64,000 nt of DNA, taken from contig CM067535.1 in assembly GCA_034509925.1 (NCBI GenBank), forward strand, positions 5,869,701 to 5,933,700. Reading direction: 5' to 3'. The first letter of the stretch is position 1, and every line of letters begins with the position of its first letter. Positions 25,570 to 41,029 of this stretch are shown here, one piece after another. Source of the DNA: Hirudinaria manillensis (lineage: Eukaryota > Annelida > Clitellata > Hirudinida > Hirudinidae). Position numbers and translations under genes: made by a program. The notes beneath the pieces were generated by a model. The model searched no databases and was not told the DNA's origin. It saw nothing but the letters and a program-made list of their open reading frames with translations.

Positions 25570-25675
25570 TCGACCACATTCAGTATATCAACCATATCAA
25601 TTATAACAATCGCAACCACAACAACCTCATCAACCACTTCAATCACATCAACCACATCAACCACACCAACCACTT
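25570..25675. repeat. Second, degenerate (CAACCACAT)n tract
   Basis: ATCAACCAC units mixed with AACCACAAC and AATCACATC variants. It is the same family as the 24.0-24.3 kb array and lies 1.3 kb from it in the same orientation. Confidence 0.8.
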
Positions 25676-25994
25676 ACAAGCTTCAAGTACCAGCAGAACA
25701 CTCGACCAACCGACAAGACACTTCAGTGCACTTTCAACTCATCAACGAGTGAACCTCACGTGGTATGCAACGACTGATCATCATTGCTTCGATGAGCCGG
25801 AACTTGGCCGTGTTACGTCACAATGTTAGGTCATTGTTCTGCTAAGTTCAATTAAGCCATTTAAGCAGAGTTTTGAAGCAAAAAAAATAAAAAATAAAAT
25901 AAAAATAATACACAAAATAACCACTATAAACCACAGTATATTTGCATTACGATTAAAGTCTGTCGTAAAAATTAATTCTTTCTTTGTTTTGCAG

Positions 25995-26130
25995 TAAGCG
26001 AGCGATATTAAGTTTTACTGGAGCAGAGGCGAAGTTTGCCAGCGTCGTAAAAGATGGTCATTCCACGTTACGTTTGTTGTCCGTTAATGGTGCAGACAAT
26101 TTAATCTATTTTTCAAAAAAACTTTCGTAA
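25995..26130 (+). other. Orphan terminal-exon-like segment
   Basis: A good acceptor (TTCTTTGTTTTGCAG, ending at 25994) is followed by one base and 44 open codons, then TAA. The reading is KRAILSFTGAEAKFASVV, then KDGHSTLRLLSVNGADNLIY, then FSKKLS. Composition is non-repetitive. I do not recognise the family and found no convincing upstream partner exon on the plus strand, so this may be chance. Confidence 0.25.
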
Positions 26131-26229
26131 AAGACTTCCCTAATGCAGAAATTAATGGAAATTTGATGTCGTTTGCATTAATCTTTAAACAATTCATAAT
26201 CTTTGTTTGCTGCCAGACGTCAATATCTA

Positions 26230-26247
26230 ACAACAACAACAACAACA

Positions 26248-26284
<37 letters not shown>
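26230..26284. repeat. (CAA)n(CGA)n microsatellite
   Basis: Seven CAA units followed by about ten CGA/CGACGA units. Confidence 0.9.
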
Positions 26285-26639
26285 ACAAGTAACTAGAAAA
26301 CATTGTCATACTAGCATATAGCTTTGATACCCAATTACAATATTATAAGCTATAATTATTCCACTTCATATTACAAATTTTAAACGCAATATTAAAATAT
26401 AAAAAAATTTAAATTTAAATTTGAAGCGTTTAAAAATTAGTTTTCGGATTTCTATTGAATTTTCAATGAATTCGTAGAATTTCATTTCGTATCCGATTGA
26501 ACTTCGAGCGTTTGAACGTTGAATGAAAGTTTAATAAAAGCTTTCAATCAAAAGGTCTTATTATTTCACATTTTAAACGTATTTTTTCCATAATATCTCA
26601 TTTAATCATAAATATTTGAAAATTTGAAATTTCTCTTGA

Positions 26640-26780
26640 AATAATATAATTTAATAGATAATAATAATTTATATATATAATGTAATTTATATTAGATGAT
26701 AATATATATGTTATATTAGATAATAATATTATAATAATTTTATAATAATATTATAAATATTATTATAATATTATTATCAT
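26640..26780. repeat. A+T palindrome-rich tract
   Basis: Almost pure A+T with several overlapping inverted repeats (for example TTATAATAATATTATAA). Cruciform or replication-stalling behaviour is possible but is not shown by the sequence alone. Confidence 0.6.
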
Positions 26781-26912
26781 TAATTCACATTTTAAACATA
26801 TTTTTTCGATAATATCTCGTTTATTGGTATACATTTGCCCTTGAAATAATGTTATTTATTCGCTAATTCAACCCCCAAATCCATCCATTTAAATAATGCA
26901 ATATTATTATAT

Positions 26913-26916
<4 letters not shown>

Positions 26917-26954
<38 letters not shown>

Positions 26955-26995
26955 TAATAATAAATAATAATAATAATAATAATAATGACAATAAT
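26917..26995. repeat. (AAT)n microsatellite
   Basis: Interrupted AAT repeat of about 80 bp. Confidence 0.9.
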
Positions 26996-27644
26996 AATAT
27001 TTATATTTATATTATAATATATTGATGCCATTCGTAATGTTGCAATATGAATCGTAACTTGAATATCACGCACGGATAAGAAATTAATGAATTGTTTTTC
27101 TGTTTTTTGTTGTTAAATCTTTTTTATTCGCTCGTGATTTTAAGACGTTTGTTGTCATCCAAGGTTTGCATATCATTTCCACCAGTGGACACCGGTTGAC
27201 GGAACAAACAAATCCATGGCGTTTCCATGGCATCGAAAAATCATCACAAATGTGGTCTCAAATGCTGATTTAATCTGTTGGAAGATGAGCATAGCAGTCT
27301 TCGTGGAGTTCTTTTTTGAAATATTTTAATTAATTAACATTTAATTAATTAATATTCAATTAATATTTAATTAGTTTATATTTAATTAACATCCCTTCTT
27401 GAAATAATAATCGCACGACTGCAGATTATTGATTATGTTATTCAAGTGACGACGATCATGATAATGATGATGGTGGTAACGACTTTGGATGCATGATGGT
27501 GATAGTAATGATTTCGGATGAGTGGTGGTGATGGTAATGATGTCGGGTGTTGGGTCGACTGCGGTGTGGCAGCGATAACAAGATTGTTAATATCTTGATG
27601 AATTATTGATGAAGCAGCCGTTTAAAAACATAGATGACGACGAC

Positions 27645-27800
<156 letters not shown>

Positions 27801-28365
27801 GACCTTGACGATGGCAATGATGGCGATGATAGTGGCGGTGTGATGATGATTAAAAATTGATCAATATAATAACGTTGCTGGTCTTATAAATTGCAGTCCA
27901 TTTATAACATTAAGATGATGAAACCCAGCCCGGCATATTATGGAGAGAACAGTGTTAAGCAAAGGGATTCCAACAAGTAAATTATAATTATTTATTATTT
28001 AAATAATAATCGAATAATACAGAAATCACTTCTTTTAGTTTTTAATTACAAATAATTTATAATTTTCACAAATTAAGAATGGAATTGTTAAAAAATTTTA
28101 ATAAAAGTCATTATCGTTGAACTTAATTAAAAATCCTATTTGCAAAGTTGTCTGATTATTTTGTAAAATATTATTCGCTATTATTTCAGTAAAGATATAT
28201 TTATAAAATTTGTAGAAAACTGATTAAAACCTTTTATTGAAAGTCTTTTCTAAAGTCAAACACGTTCGTAGAAATGTTATACCTGCCTGCACTTCTCCCT
28301 GCTCGGCACCTGAAAACATATCAGGTGCAAATGTTACCCGCCTTAACAAGTCGAAGTGGATAACC

Positions 28366-28517
28366 CACGTGACAATCCACGTGACCGAGATTACAAGATG
28401 GACGACAGAATGCGGTCTGACACCGTCACTTCATTCTGTCGATCCATTCATTAGCAACTCGCGCTTGTCACGTGACACGCAAGAATACAACGTAATTGGT
28501 TGGCCATTTTGACGTCA
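28366..28517. promoter_or_regulatory. Promoter-like cluster: three CACGTG boxes, CCAAT, CRE
   Basis: Within 152 bp there are CACGTG at 28366-28371 and 28378-28383 (both followed by AC), the full palindrome GTCACGTGAC at 28467-28476, an inverted CCAAT box (ATTGG) at 28495-28499 and a perfect CRE (TGACGTCA) at 28510-28517. GTCACGTGAC is the consensus for MiT/TFE and USF basic-helix-loop-helix factors. The block is GC-richer than its surroundings. No gene start is proven here. A minus-strand transcript would run towards the CUB exons. Confidence 0.4.
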
Positions 28518-29132
28518 TCGTTTGTAGGGAAAAAAACTAAAATAGAAAAATAAGGCATCGCTGGCTGAGCGACCCAATGCGATCTTTGAAAGAATTTTTA
28601 TTTTTTGGACGGGTTGGGTAGGTAGTTGGGTGGACGAATGTAATCGAGTGAAGTTCGTTGATAGTGTTGTTTGAAGTATGGTATTAACAAACAGGCAGTC
28701 AACCCGTCAATTATGCCTGTATTAGTAATGCAAAAAAATTGGAGACCAACAAAAAAATGGAATAACAAAAAATAAGAAAAAACAATTATTAAAACGGGAA
28801 AAACATTTTAATTGATAGCCGCGTTTCTCGTGAATTCGAGTGCAGTTTCTGCTCTGAACATGTGAAACGCCAACGGTGTAACAATGAAGTTGCTTTAATT
28901 TAATTTTTTTTTTAATTTTTAAATGTCCTTAAGTTGTCTGCTGAATACTGATGGAAGTAAACTATTCTTTTATTTCTGAGTGCGCAAAAAAGAAATGGAA
29001 GAAGTGATCAGAAAAAAAAAACGTCCTTCTGTCCTTGAATTATGAATTTCTAGAAAACAGTAACCGAACCTGGGCTCTAAGAGCGGTTTTGGTTTTTTGT
29101 TTTTTTTTTCAGTTTTTTACTTGAAAACTTAC

Positions 29133-29247
29133 AGAAGAAGAGGAAGACATTTGTTCTTGAGAGGTTCTCCATGTTTCCGGTGTGAATGGATTTCTGACAT
29201 TCCGCAGGTGTTTTTGCAAGTCTTTAAGAAGATGTACTGGAGTGCCT
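29133..29247 (-). other. Candidate internal exon of unknown gene
   Basis: On the minus strand, the acceptor CGCCAG and a strong donor GTAAGT (29132-29127) frame 115 bp. Read in the phase that fits the candidate exon at 31541-31697, it gives ALQYIFLKTCKNTCGMSE, then IHSHRKHGEPLKNKCLPLL. A second frame is also open to the same donor (GTPVHLLKDLQKHLRNVRNP), so the coding frame is uncertain. The 155-codon plus-strand ORF over this area has no supporting signal. Confidence 0.22.
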
Positions 29248-31540
29248 CTGGCGAATTCAGGTTTCGTAATCGTCGCGATCTGCATCCTTATCATCATCGC
29301 CGTTATCCTAATCATCGAAGGTCATCGTCAGTAGCGTTTCTAGCCAGTTTTTGTTATCATCGTTATCACCCTCACTTCTATAAGACAATGATGACCAACG
29401 CTTTAATCCACTTAATGCCGTTCCTTCGCTGGCTTATTTTTTCTTTCGCGAGCGCATCAGACTCACATTTCTTGCAACTAATGATGTCACGAAAATACAA
29501 GGGCGGTCGGGAGCAGACATTCGGTCACCTTCATCGTGTGGAAAGCCAGAAAACGAGCGCATAAAAGTCAATCCTACTTTTCCACTCCAATCAACGCGTG
29601 AATGAGCCCCATCTTCAACTCAACCACTTTTCCGATGTTTGTCCTGCCTCCGTGACATCAAAACACTGCCTGTCACGACCAGCACCCCGGTTTCTGTAGT
29701 ATTAACCAGGTGGCTGATACATGTAACGGGTGTGATGTTCCTGTTGTATCTGTAATGGCTGCTTTTATTATTATCTATTTTTTGTTTGAGTTTATTCGGA
29801 TTAGAATCAATCCTCCATAGATGCCTCCGATGTTAGAAAATGCAAAAATAAAAAAAAATATGATGGTTCTATTGTATTATATCTTACGTTTCCACCTTAT
29901 CATGTACTTTAATAGTTGATTATTAACTTTTAGTTATCCCTAACATTGCAGAGGCTAATGACTCCACGACCTTTGATCCCCAACTTTATGATTGCAAAGA
30001 AGAAAGGATGCACCTGCTCCAATCAGTGCACATTGTGTTCCTGTTTTGCTTCTGTTGGTCGATAAATGACACTCACTGATGCCGATACATTGTTTGAGAA
30101 ACTTCTGATGCGAATGATAAACATTTTGAACAAAGAATCATTTTGTGATTTTAATGGTTAAGAGATTTATTGAACGCATTTCAGGTGATTAATAAGGCTC
30201 TTTAGTGACCAGTAATTAAAAACTTCACATAAATAATCTAAATTCATAATAGATGAATATCATTTATACCTAGTGATGTATCATCTGCTACGAAATGTTC
30301 ATGATAACCATCTATTCATAATAAATTATAATATCACCTATTCATAATATTCATGACATTCATCTACCATCATATTGTAAAAGTCAAAGTAATAAACTTC
30401 AGTGTTTACTTTTGGCTTTTATTTTTAAATAAATTTTATTTATTTATTCTGCGAAATTGAAAGATTCGAAGCCTTGCGATCGGGTCTCAGAACAATCCAC
30501 CTTTCACTTTCCAAAACAGGACTCAAGGGGAACGAAAAAAGTAAGAAGCAATAAAAATTTTATTCGCAGGAAAATAAAAACGTGTCCTTTTATGAAGTCC
30601 ACAAAACGTCAACTCTAGAAAAATGAGACTTGAGTTATATTTGCCCGCGAGAGACAGCTTTCCGTGACTGCCTGGAATGATTTTGTTCAAGTGTAATTTT
30701 TCAAAACTTGATCACCAACCTGTTTTACAAATGGTCTTTCTCAGTAAATTGGAAATATATAAATGTTAAAAAAAATATGCTAATTTTGTAATTAGATTTT
30801 TAATTAATATTGAATTTTGTTCTTGCGTTTTATAGGACCTGAGCTGAACCTTGTCTTTAACATCATAAATAAACTGCAATCGCTGATAAATTACTACAAA
30901 TTATTATCAACTATGATTATCAATTGATTATCAATTTATAATTAACTATTATTGATTGGTTTAAATTTATTAATGGGCAGCTACTTTTAAAATTTGTACA
31001 TAAATCAACGAAACGTCAACGCAATGCAAATGTCCAAAAGGCCTATCGGAAGGGAGAAAACTCCCACTTTGGATAACTTATTGGTATTAATAATAATAAT
31101 AATAACAACAAATAATTATAATGTTAATAATATTAATAATAATAATATCTTTAATAATATTATAATACAAAAATATTATAATGATAGTAAAATAATAACA
31201 TTATTTTGTCGTTATTTTTATAACCATTGCTTTTAACGGTTTCCGATTAAAAAGATAGAATAAAAAAGTAATCTGCAAAAACCACATCGGAATATTTAAG
31301 GCCCCCCATTGCATTGCTCGGAATCTCCACGGGACGAAGGAGAAGCGACATTTAAACAACATAAACTCCATGTCCTCGACATTTCCAACATGAACATCAA
31401 AAGTCAATGAAATAACAAACAAACAACAACGATTCTAATTTTGTATTGAATCTAATTTTGAATTGTCCTTCTTCTTTAGGCCATTGAACAGGGAAGGTAT
31501 CGGATTCCACTCATCTTATCCTGACAACCCGTTCACTTAC

Positions 31541-31697
31541 TTTGGCCTTTCTTCTTCACTTCTTTTTGATTTCTCCACGAGAAGCTTTTTGAAGTCTTAC
31601 TCGTCCTCTTTGATCGGTCTTTGGCTACGTTAACCTCACTGAAAGTTTTATTCTCTTTCGACCTGATACTGCGATCCAGGGCCATGATATTGGCCAT
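31541..31697 (-). CDS. Candidate first coding exon, basic Ser/Lys-rich N-terminus
   Basis: ATG in a good context (GAAATGG), with an in-frame stop just upstream, opens 52 codons that end at a strong donor GTAAGTG (31540-31534). The translation starts MANIMALDRSIRSKENKT, continues FSEVNVAKDRSKRTSKTS and ends KSFSWRNQKEVKKKGQ. It is highly basic, with no signal peptide or membrane segment. It ends in phase 1, which fits the candidate exon at 29247-29133. I do not recognise the family. If transcribed it could start a gene running leftward, possibly unrelated to the CUB exons. It could also be chance. Confidence 0.3.
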
Positions 31698-33410
31698 TTC
31701 TTTGAATTATTATCAATATTACCTTTATTATTATTACTATTGCTATCGTACTTATTAGTATTATATCTATATATATATATTACTATTATTACTGGTGTTA
31801 ATAATTAGGGTTGGGTTATTATTATTATTAATATCACATCTAAAAAAACTCTGTTTACATGTTAAGGTTCACAAGAAAAATGAGGCTTCATGTGACAAAT
31901 TGTTTTCAAAGAGAAAGAGAGAACCAAAAGCAGATTATGAGTGGCTTGGGGAATTCCGGTTCTTTACTGAAAACTGATGACATGAGTTAGAAATTCAACA
32001 CTTAACGTGAGTATAATTTATTTAATGTTTTAACATCCTCATCTTAGTCGGATTAAATAAAGAAAATGATAAAATTTAAAAAAAAGGATTTAAGCAATTT
32101 CGAAACATTGATTAATTTAAGTTAAGCATTTATATATTGTCTTATAATCATGTTGCTTCTAAGAAGAAAATTCAGTCCTTAGTTTAGTTTAGTCCTTAGA
32201 ATGAGTTAACATTTCATTGTACAAGTTCAGTTAACACACGATAAGATGATTCGCTTAAAAAAACTTAAAACGAATTGTTTAAAAATTCATCAATTGACTG
32301 GTTAATCATAAAATGCGTTTCGAATGAATACCAGTTGTAATAATGCAATTCGTCACAATTACATCCTGAATAAAGTTTTTATTTTGCAATATTCCTACAA
32401 TTTCATGATAAAATATTATTTATTCCACACCCGTTCCTACCTGAAAAGTGTTGACCTGCGCTCCGTTGTCACCTGCTTCCATAAAACATGAGTCAAAGTC
32501 TGACGTGATGAACGGAGGAGTCCAATTTGAATCGAATTTATATTTGGTTTTATTCTGCAACTGTTCACAACTGAGATAATAAATATTACAAAAACATTAT
32601 TATTATAATTATATTATTATTACATATATTATTATATATTATATTAGATTATTATTATTTTATATTAAAATTGATCCGTGTTATTTTATATTATTATATT
32701 TATAATTGATTAATTATATCATTATTATTATTATTAATGTCGAATATTTTTGAAGTCCATGAAGGATTTCACTGAACAGTGGTGACATTCCCTGAACCGC
32801 CTTTGGGGTTTGTGGAACCCGGCTGTGCGTTAAGGTCCACGGGAAAGATGAGGATTTTAATCAAATATAATAATAACAATAATAATAATAAATAAATAAC
32901 TCGAGCTCTGTAAACAAGTTGCAAAAAATATCAGGCTGATGTAAACCTTGCGTGACTATCCACTGAATGCGAGAGATTAATTGCCTTAAATTTCTTAAAT
33001 CTCTTACTAACAACGTATTTAATAATGATAGCACTAAAATCTCCATGTGTTCTAAAATTTAAACTAGTACCAGTTTACGAGATTTTTGGCAACGTCTAAT
33101 GACATGGAAGTCTTGACGGACGTCAAAACTTATCCACGTCTTAAATGTTTTAAATTTTACTGTTTGATGATTTCGTTTAACAAATCACTCCCAAAGAAAC
33201 TGAAAAGCGCAGCAACTACACAAGGATTTCGAGAAGGAAATAATTGTTGGAATGAAGTGGAACATGGAATGTGATAATCAAAGGTCATCAGTCAGGATCA
33301 ATTGGAAATCTGATGAAACGAAAGTACTTTTCATGAAACAAGTGAAGTTGTTACCAAGTTGTTAAAAAGAGATTTCCAAATTTCCAGAAAAGAGGAATGG
33401 TGTGAACATT
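31698..33410. other. No gene recognised
   Basis: A+T-rich sequence with short ATT and AT runs (31730-31790, 32590-32740). The ORFs here are short and have no splice support or family resemblance. Confidence 0.6.
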
Positions 33411-33461
<51 letters not shown>

Positions 33462-33463
33462 TT
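33411..33463. repeat. (AAT)n microsatellite 5' of LINE fragment
   Basis: About 17 perfect AAT units directly abutting the 5' end of the truncated LINE. Confidence 0.95.
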
Positions 33464-33858
33464 GGCCAACAGACCTGACATTGTCATCCATGACAGGAGA
33501 TCCAAGTCTTGCCTGCTAATCGATGTTTCAGTCCCGGATGATAAGAACATCGCGCTCAAAGAAGCTGAAAAAATTAGCAAATACAAGGACCTGGAGATTG
33601 AAATCAACCGGATGTGGAAAGTGAAGTCTAAAGTCGTTCCGGTAATTGTAGGAGCGCTCGGAACGCTAAGAAAAGACTTTACAAAGTATGTAGAGTTGAT
33701 ACCAGGACGACCAAAGACTTCGGAGATTCAGAAGATCTCCTTACTGGGCACTGCCCACATTCTTCGGAAAGTTCTTGGATGAATTGCTGAGAGCACTGGT
33801 AGTGCTCAGCATTCATTCATCACCGGCTGTGAGACCGAGAAGAAGCAGGAAAAATGTG

Positions 33859-33860
<2 letters not shown>
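33464..33860 (+). mobile_element. 5'-truncated non-LTR retrotransposon (LINE) 3' end
   Basis: Open from NRPDIVIHDRRSKSCLLIDV through VPDDKNIALKEAEKISKYKD and EIQKISLLGTAHILRKVLG to a TGA at 33780-33782. This is the conserved C-terminal part of a widespread animal LINE polyprotein (region downstream of the reverse transcriptase); assigning it to an R2-like or another clade is uncertain. About 78 bp of 3' untranslated sequence follows, with an imperfect stem-loop (GCTGAGAGCACT / AGTGCTCAGC) at about 33786-33810, and the element runs into (TAA)n. The reading frame is intact over about 105 codons. The copy starts abruptly inside an (AAT)n tract, so it is 5'-truncated as is usual for LINE insertions. 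The protein is incomplete and cannot move by itself. Confidence 0.75.

Positions 33861-33957
<97 letters not shown>
33859..33957. repeat. (TAA)n tail joined to (ATT)n, inverted repeat
   Basis: About 20 TAA units followed head-on by about 12 ATT units. Each half is complementary to the other, so the tract can form a long A+T hairpin. The TAA part may be the 3' tail of the LINE. Confidence 0.9.
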
Positions 33958-38150
<4,193 letters not shown>

Positions 38151-39624
38151 CTAATTGACCAAGTAACTGTAATCAAATTGGTCATCTGTGTTGGAATCCT
38201 GATTTTTTGGAATTTCTGTGCTTGCTGGAGTTCCATAAGTCCTTTCGCTGCTCGGCTCATAAGAAGCTGTTTCAATAAAATTAAATTTAAATATTCTTTA
38301 AAATCTTTATTTAATATATTCTTAAATTTTCATGCATCACCAAAAAGTGGATTTAAAATCACCTTGAATTCCTGCCACGAAAATAAACTGCTTTGTTTTT
38401 TCGTCGAATATGGCGTAATTCGGAAACTGCGCAAATTGGTGAGCATGACATTATCAATAATATATATGTTTAATATATAAATGTAATTATAAAGATCAAC
38501 GAATTATGTTTATTGGATTTATATTTAATAATACATTTATTGAAAGTTTCGAGTAATGTGTCGCAATTTCTTCAATTAATTTTATTTTATAATTTTAAGT
38601 TATTTTAAGTCAAGCAAATCAACTGACCTCTCTGGATTCATTGCAACATTGGCAAATAGCTTTACAGCTGAAGGATGCAGAGACAATGCAGACGATAATT
38701 TGGAATAGGATAAAAATTAAAAGCAAGGACGATATGGCTAAACTCGGATCAATGTTTAATTCAGGCTGAAATTTAGGAATAGGTTTTAATTTACAATTTC
38801 ATTAAAAACAATTTACAAATTTGCAGTACAACATATATTCCAAGAATAAGTTCTTGTTCAAAGTGTTGGTGGTATTTGTTATGAAATGGATATTTATTAT
38901 GAAATGAATCGATATAAAAAAAAATAGTAATTGCACTGGAAAGGGTCTTTTTTTTATCAAATGTAAAGTTGTTTTTAGAATTTATTATCTTAAAAATAAA
39001 ATCATCTCACGTTCCAACGACTGATGCTGTTTAAAACCACAACTCCGTCCATTGCAAAGAAAAAAGATAACAACGATAAAGACGCTGCTATGATATTCAA
39101 AATCATGTTTGAAAAAACCTGAAATTACGAAAATGTAACTAAATGTTGTAATAAGATAATGTGGGCAAGTAATTATTATTTGTTAACCAATTTTCTGTGA
39201 GGATAAAACCTGACTGAGCACATTCCGACAATTCCAGCAGCGCTATACTTTGAAATAAACATATCCAATGCTGTTGATTCTAATTCAAATATTGTAAGAG
39301 ATTGTAATCTATATTCCAAATCTATTTGGATTTCAAATCAATTATCTAAATATTATATTTTATAATATCTTAAACATTACTCACCAAGACTCCGTACCAA
39401 ATTCCGTAACCGACAAGACAGAAAGGTGTGAAACATGTGATAGGTATAGAAACGTTTATTATTCCTAGAATTATTATGAGAATCCCAATAGACGTTTGCG
39501 ATAAAGCAAGCCATTTGATGACATTTGTTTTGTATTTCCTCATAAAATCTTTATTAGCCTGGTAAACAGCTTGAACAGGCACCGAATCTGTCGGAAATGC
39601 CGAAAGAGGTTCATTTTGTTCCAT
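38151..39624 (-). CDS. MS4A/CD20-like four-pass membrane protein (copy A)
   Basis: Six exons on the minus strand: 39624-39385, 39247-39188, 39118-39011, 38765-38628, 38426-38363 and 38266-38151. All have GT-AG borders and join in one frame of 241 codons plus TAG. It starts MEQNEPLSAFPTD. Four hydrophobic segments lie at about residues 38-60, 69-92, 101-125 and 146-170, with a short first loop containing two Cys (ITCFTPFC), a longer second loop (between exons 3 and 4), a juxtamembrane Cys cluster (SCKAICQCCNE) that could be palmitoylated, and an acidic C-terminal tail ending DYSYLVN. Length, TM spacing and the exon-per-segment layout match the MS4A family, whose vertebrate members act as signalling adaptors or chemoreceptors at the plasma membrane. 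The function here is inferred from family only. Its closest relative in the window is copy D. The ATG is chosen because copies A and D align from it and share the upstream promoter block. Confidence 0.85.
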
Positions 39625-41029
39625 GTTGAACTCGAATTAATTCGAAATCTCGCAAAAGAACATCAATTGCTGATGATTTAACCTTTGATCAACGCTAAGG
39701 GATGTTTATTACTGAACCTGATGAAATCCAGAAACTGAACAGTAAACATTGAATTTGCATGCTTTGTTTTTTTCACCGATTTATGTGGCCAATCCTGATC
39801 GGAATTTGTAAAACATTTAATGTTTCGAGATTTCATATTTGAGAACTTGAGTTACTAGAAATTATGACGAAATTAATAATAAAGAATATAGATTCATTTA
39901 TAAAACTCTTGAGCCTTGGCATCTGCTATACTTCTTTGTCTATTTATTTTAAAATTTTTTTTGTATTCCTACACTTGCATTGCAAGATAATTAAAAATAT
40001 GCGACTACAGGCTTACGTAGGAAGTTGAAATCTATTCAAGTAAATTTATTTTTTATTTATTTAAATAAGATTATTACTATTAATGAATGTTAACTAAGTC
40101 GTTAACCGAACACACTTACAACACCTTATAATGCACTTTCAAAATTTTTATAAAGCTTAAAATGAACAAGCGAGATCAGACTCTAACTAAAGCCAGCAAA
40201 ACACTAAAAAAATATCCTTGCTTTGTGGCCATTTGAACCGCTGAAATATTTAACATGTTTGTTGGCGAGCTACAATTGCATCATATTATTTGTGCCAATT
40301 TATTAATCGTTAAATCAAGCAAACAAAATTGAACAACTAAGGCCGATTAATAAGAGACTCGTGGATCAGCCTTAAAGAGACGCAAGCCTTCGCTGGCAGG
40401 TTGACCCAAAAAGTTAATTAATTAAACAGATAAACCCGTCGAAAAGCAAAAGCAAAAAAAAACAACAAAATTGTAATTACCGTGGATGAGAAACAATTTA
40501 ACAGATTTAACAAATTAACAAAGTAATTTAAACAATATGTACAACTCAAATGGTCCAGTTTGTGTTAGAGATTTAATAAGTGATGGAATACTGGTGTTTT
40601 GGTCCGCAACGTGCTATTGAAAAAAGTTTAATGGTCGATCTGGCAAAAGATGGACTGATCATGGGTGTGTCGGAGGAAGAGGGGTTACTGTAATCAGGTA
40701 GGGCATTCATACGAGAACATAAAGAGAGCAATTAGGAGACTATGAATTTGGTGGATATTAAGCAAGTTATCATTTCATAAGTTGTGAAAGTTAAAAAGAA
40801 TACAGATATTATAAAGATTATATTTTATAATGTCATATTTTAATCAACATATAAAAAAATGAATCCATTCTGATATTGGATTAATATCCGTCAAGTATCG
40901 TTAATGAGGGGTAGTGTTTGAACCTCAATTGTGAAATAAAAGAAGCAAGAAATATAAAAAAAAATAGTTCGATTATTGATTTGTTCGATACAACATTCAA
41001 TTTATTAACTTAATGTTTAATTTATAAAT
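39625..41029. other. Intergenic region between copies A and B
   Basis: The first 110 bp (39625-39735) is the conserved promoter-proximal block shared with copy D. A stretch at about 40217-40275 (TTTGTGGCCATTTGAACCGC...) is repeated upstream of the pseudogene at about 43980-44045. The block at 40905-41029 is the 3' flank of copy B and is repeated at about 43150-43275. No additional gene is seen. Confidence 0.6.
39682..39690 (-). promoter_or_regulatory. TCF/LEF-type site (GATCAAAGG) upstream of copy A
   Basis: CCTTTGATC on the plus strand (GATCAAAGG on the coding strand), 58 bp upstream of the ATG of copy A. It matches the TCF/LEF core and lies in a block of about 100 bp that is conserved upstream of copy D. 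Function is not shown. Confidence 0.4.

Noticed and set aside
28237-28512. 91-codon plus-strand ORF over the CACGTG/CRE cluster
   Set aside because: No domain or splice support. The regulatory motifs explain the unusual base composition better.
29097-29564. 155-codon plus-strand ORF, the second longest in the window
   Set aside because: Its composition is irregular, it has no recognisable domain, and better splice signals lie on the opposite strand. Most likely chance.
33313-33330. Hammerhead ribozyme core (CTGATGA...GAAA)
   Set aside because: The two core parts are present by chance, without a stem II or flanking complementary arms. The same applies to CTGATGA occurrences at about 19165 and 39719.
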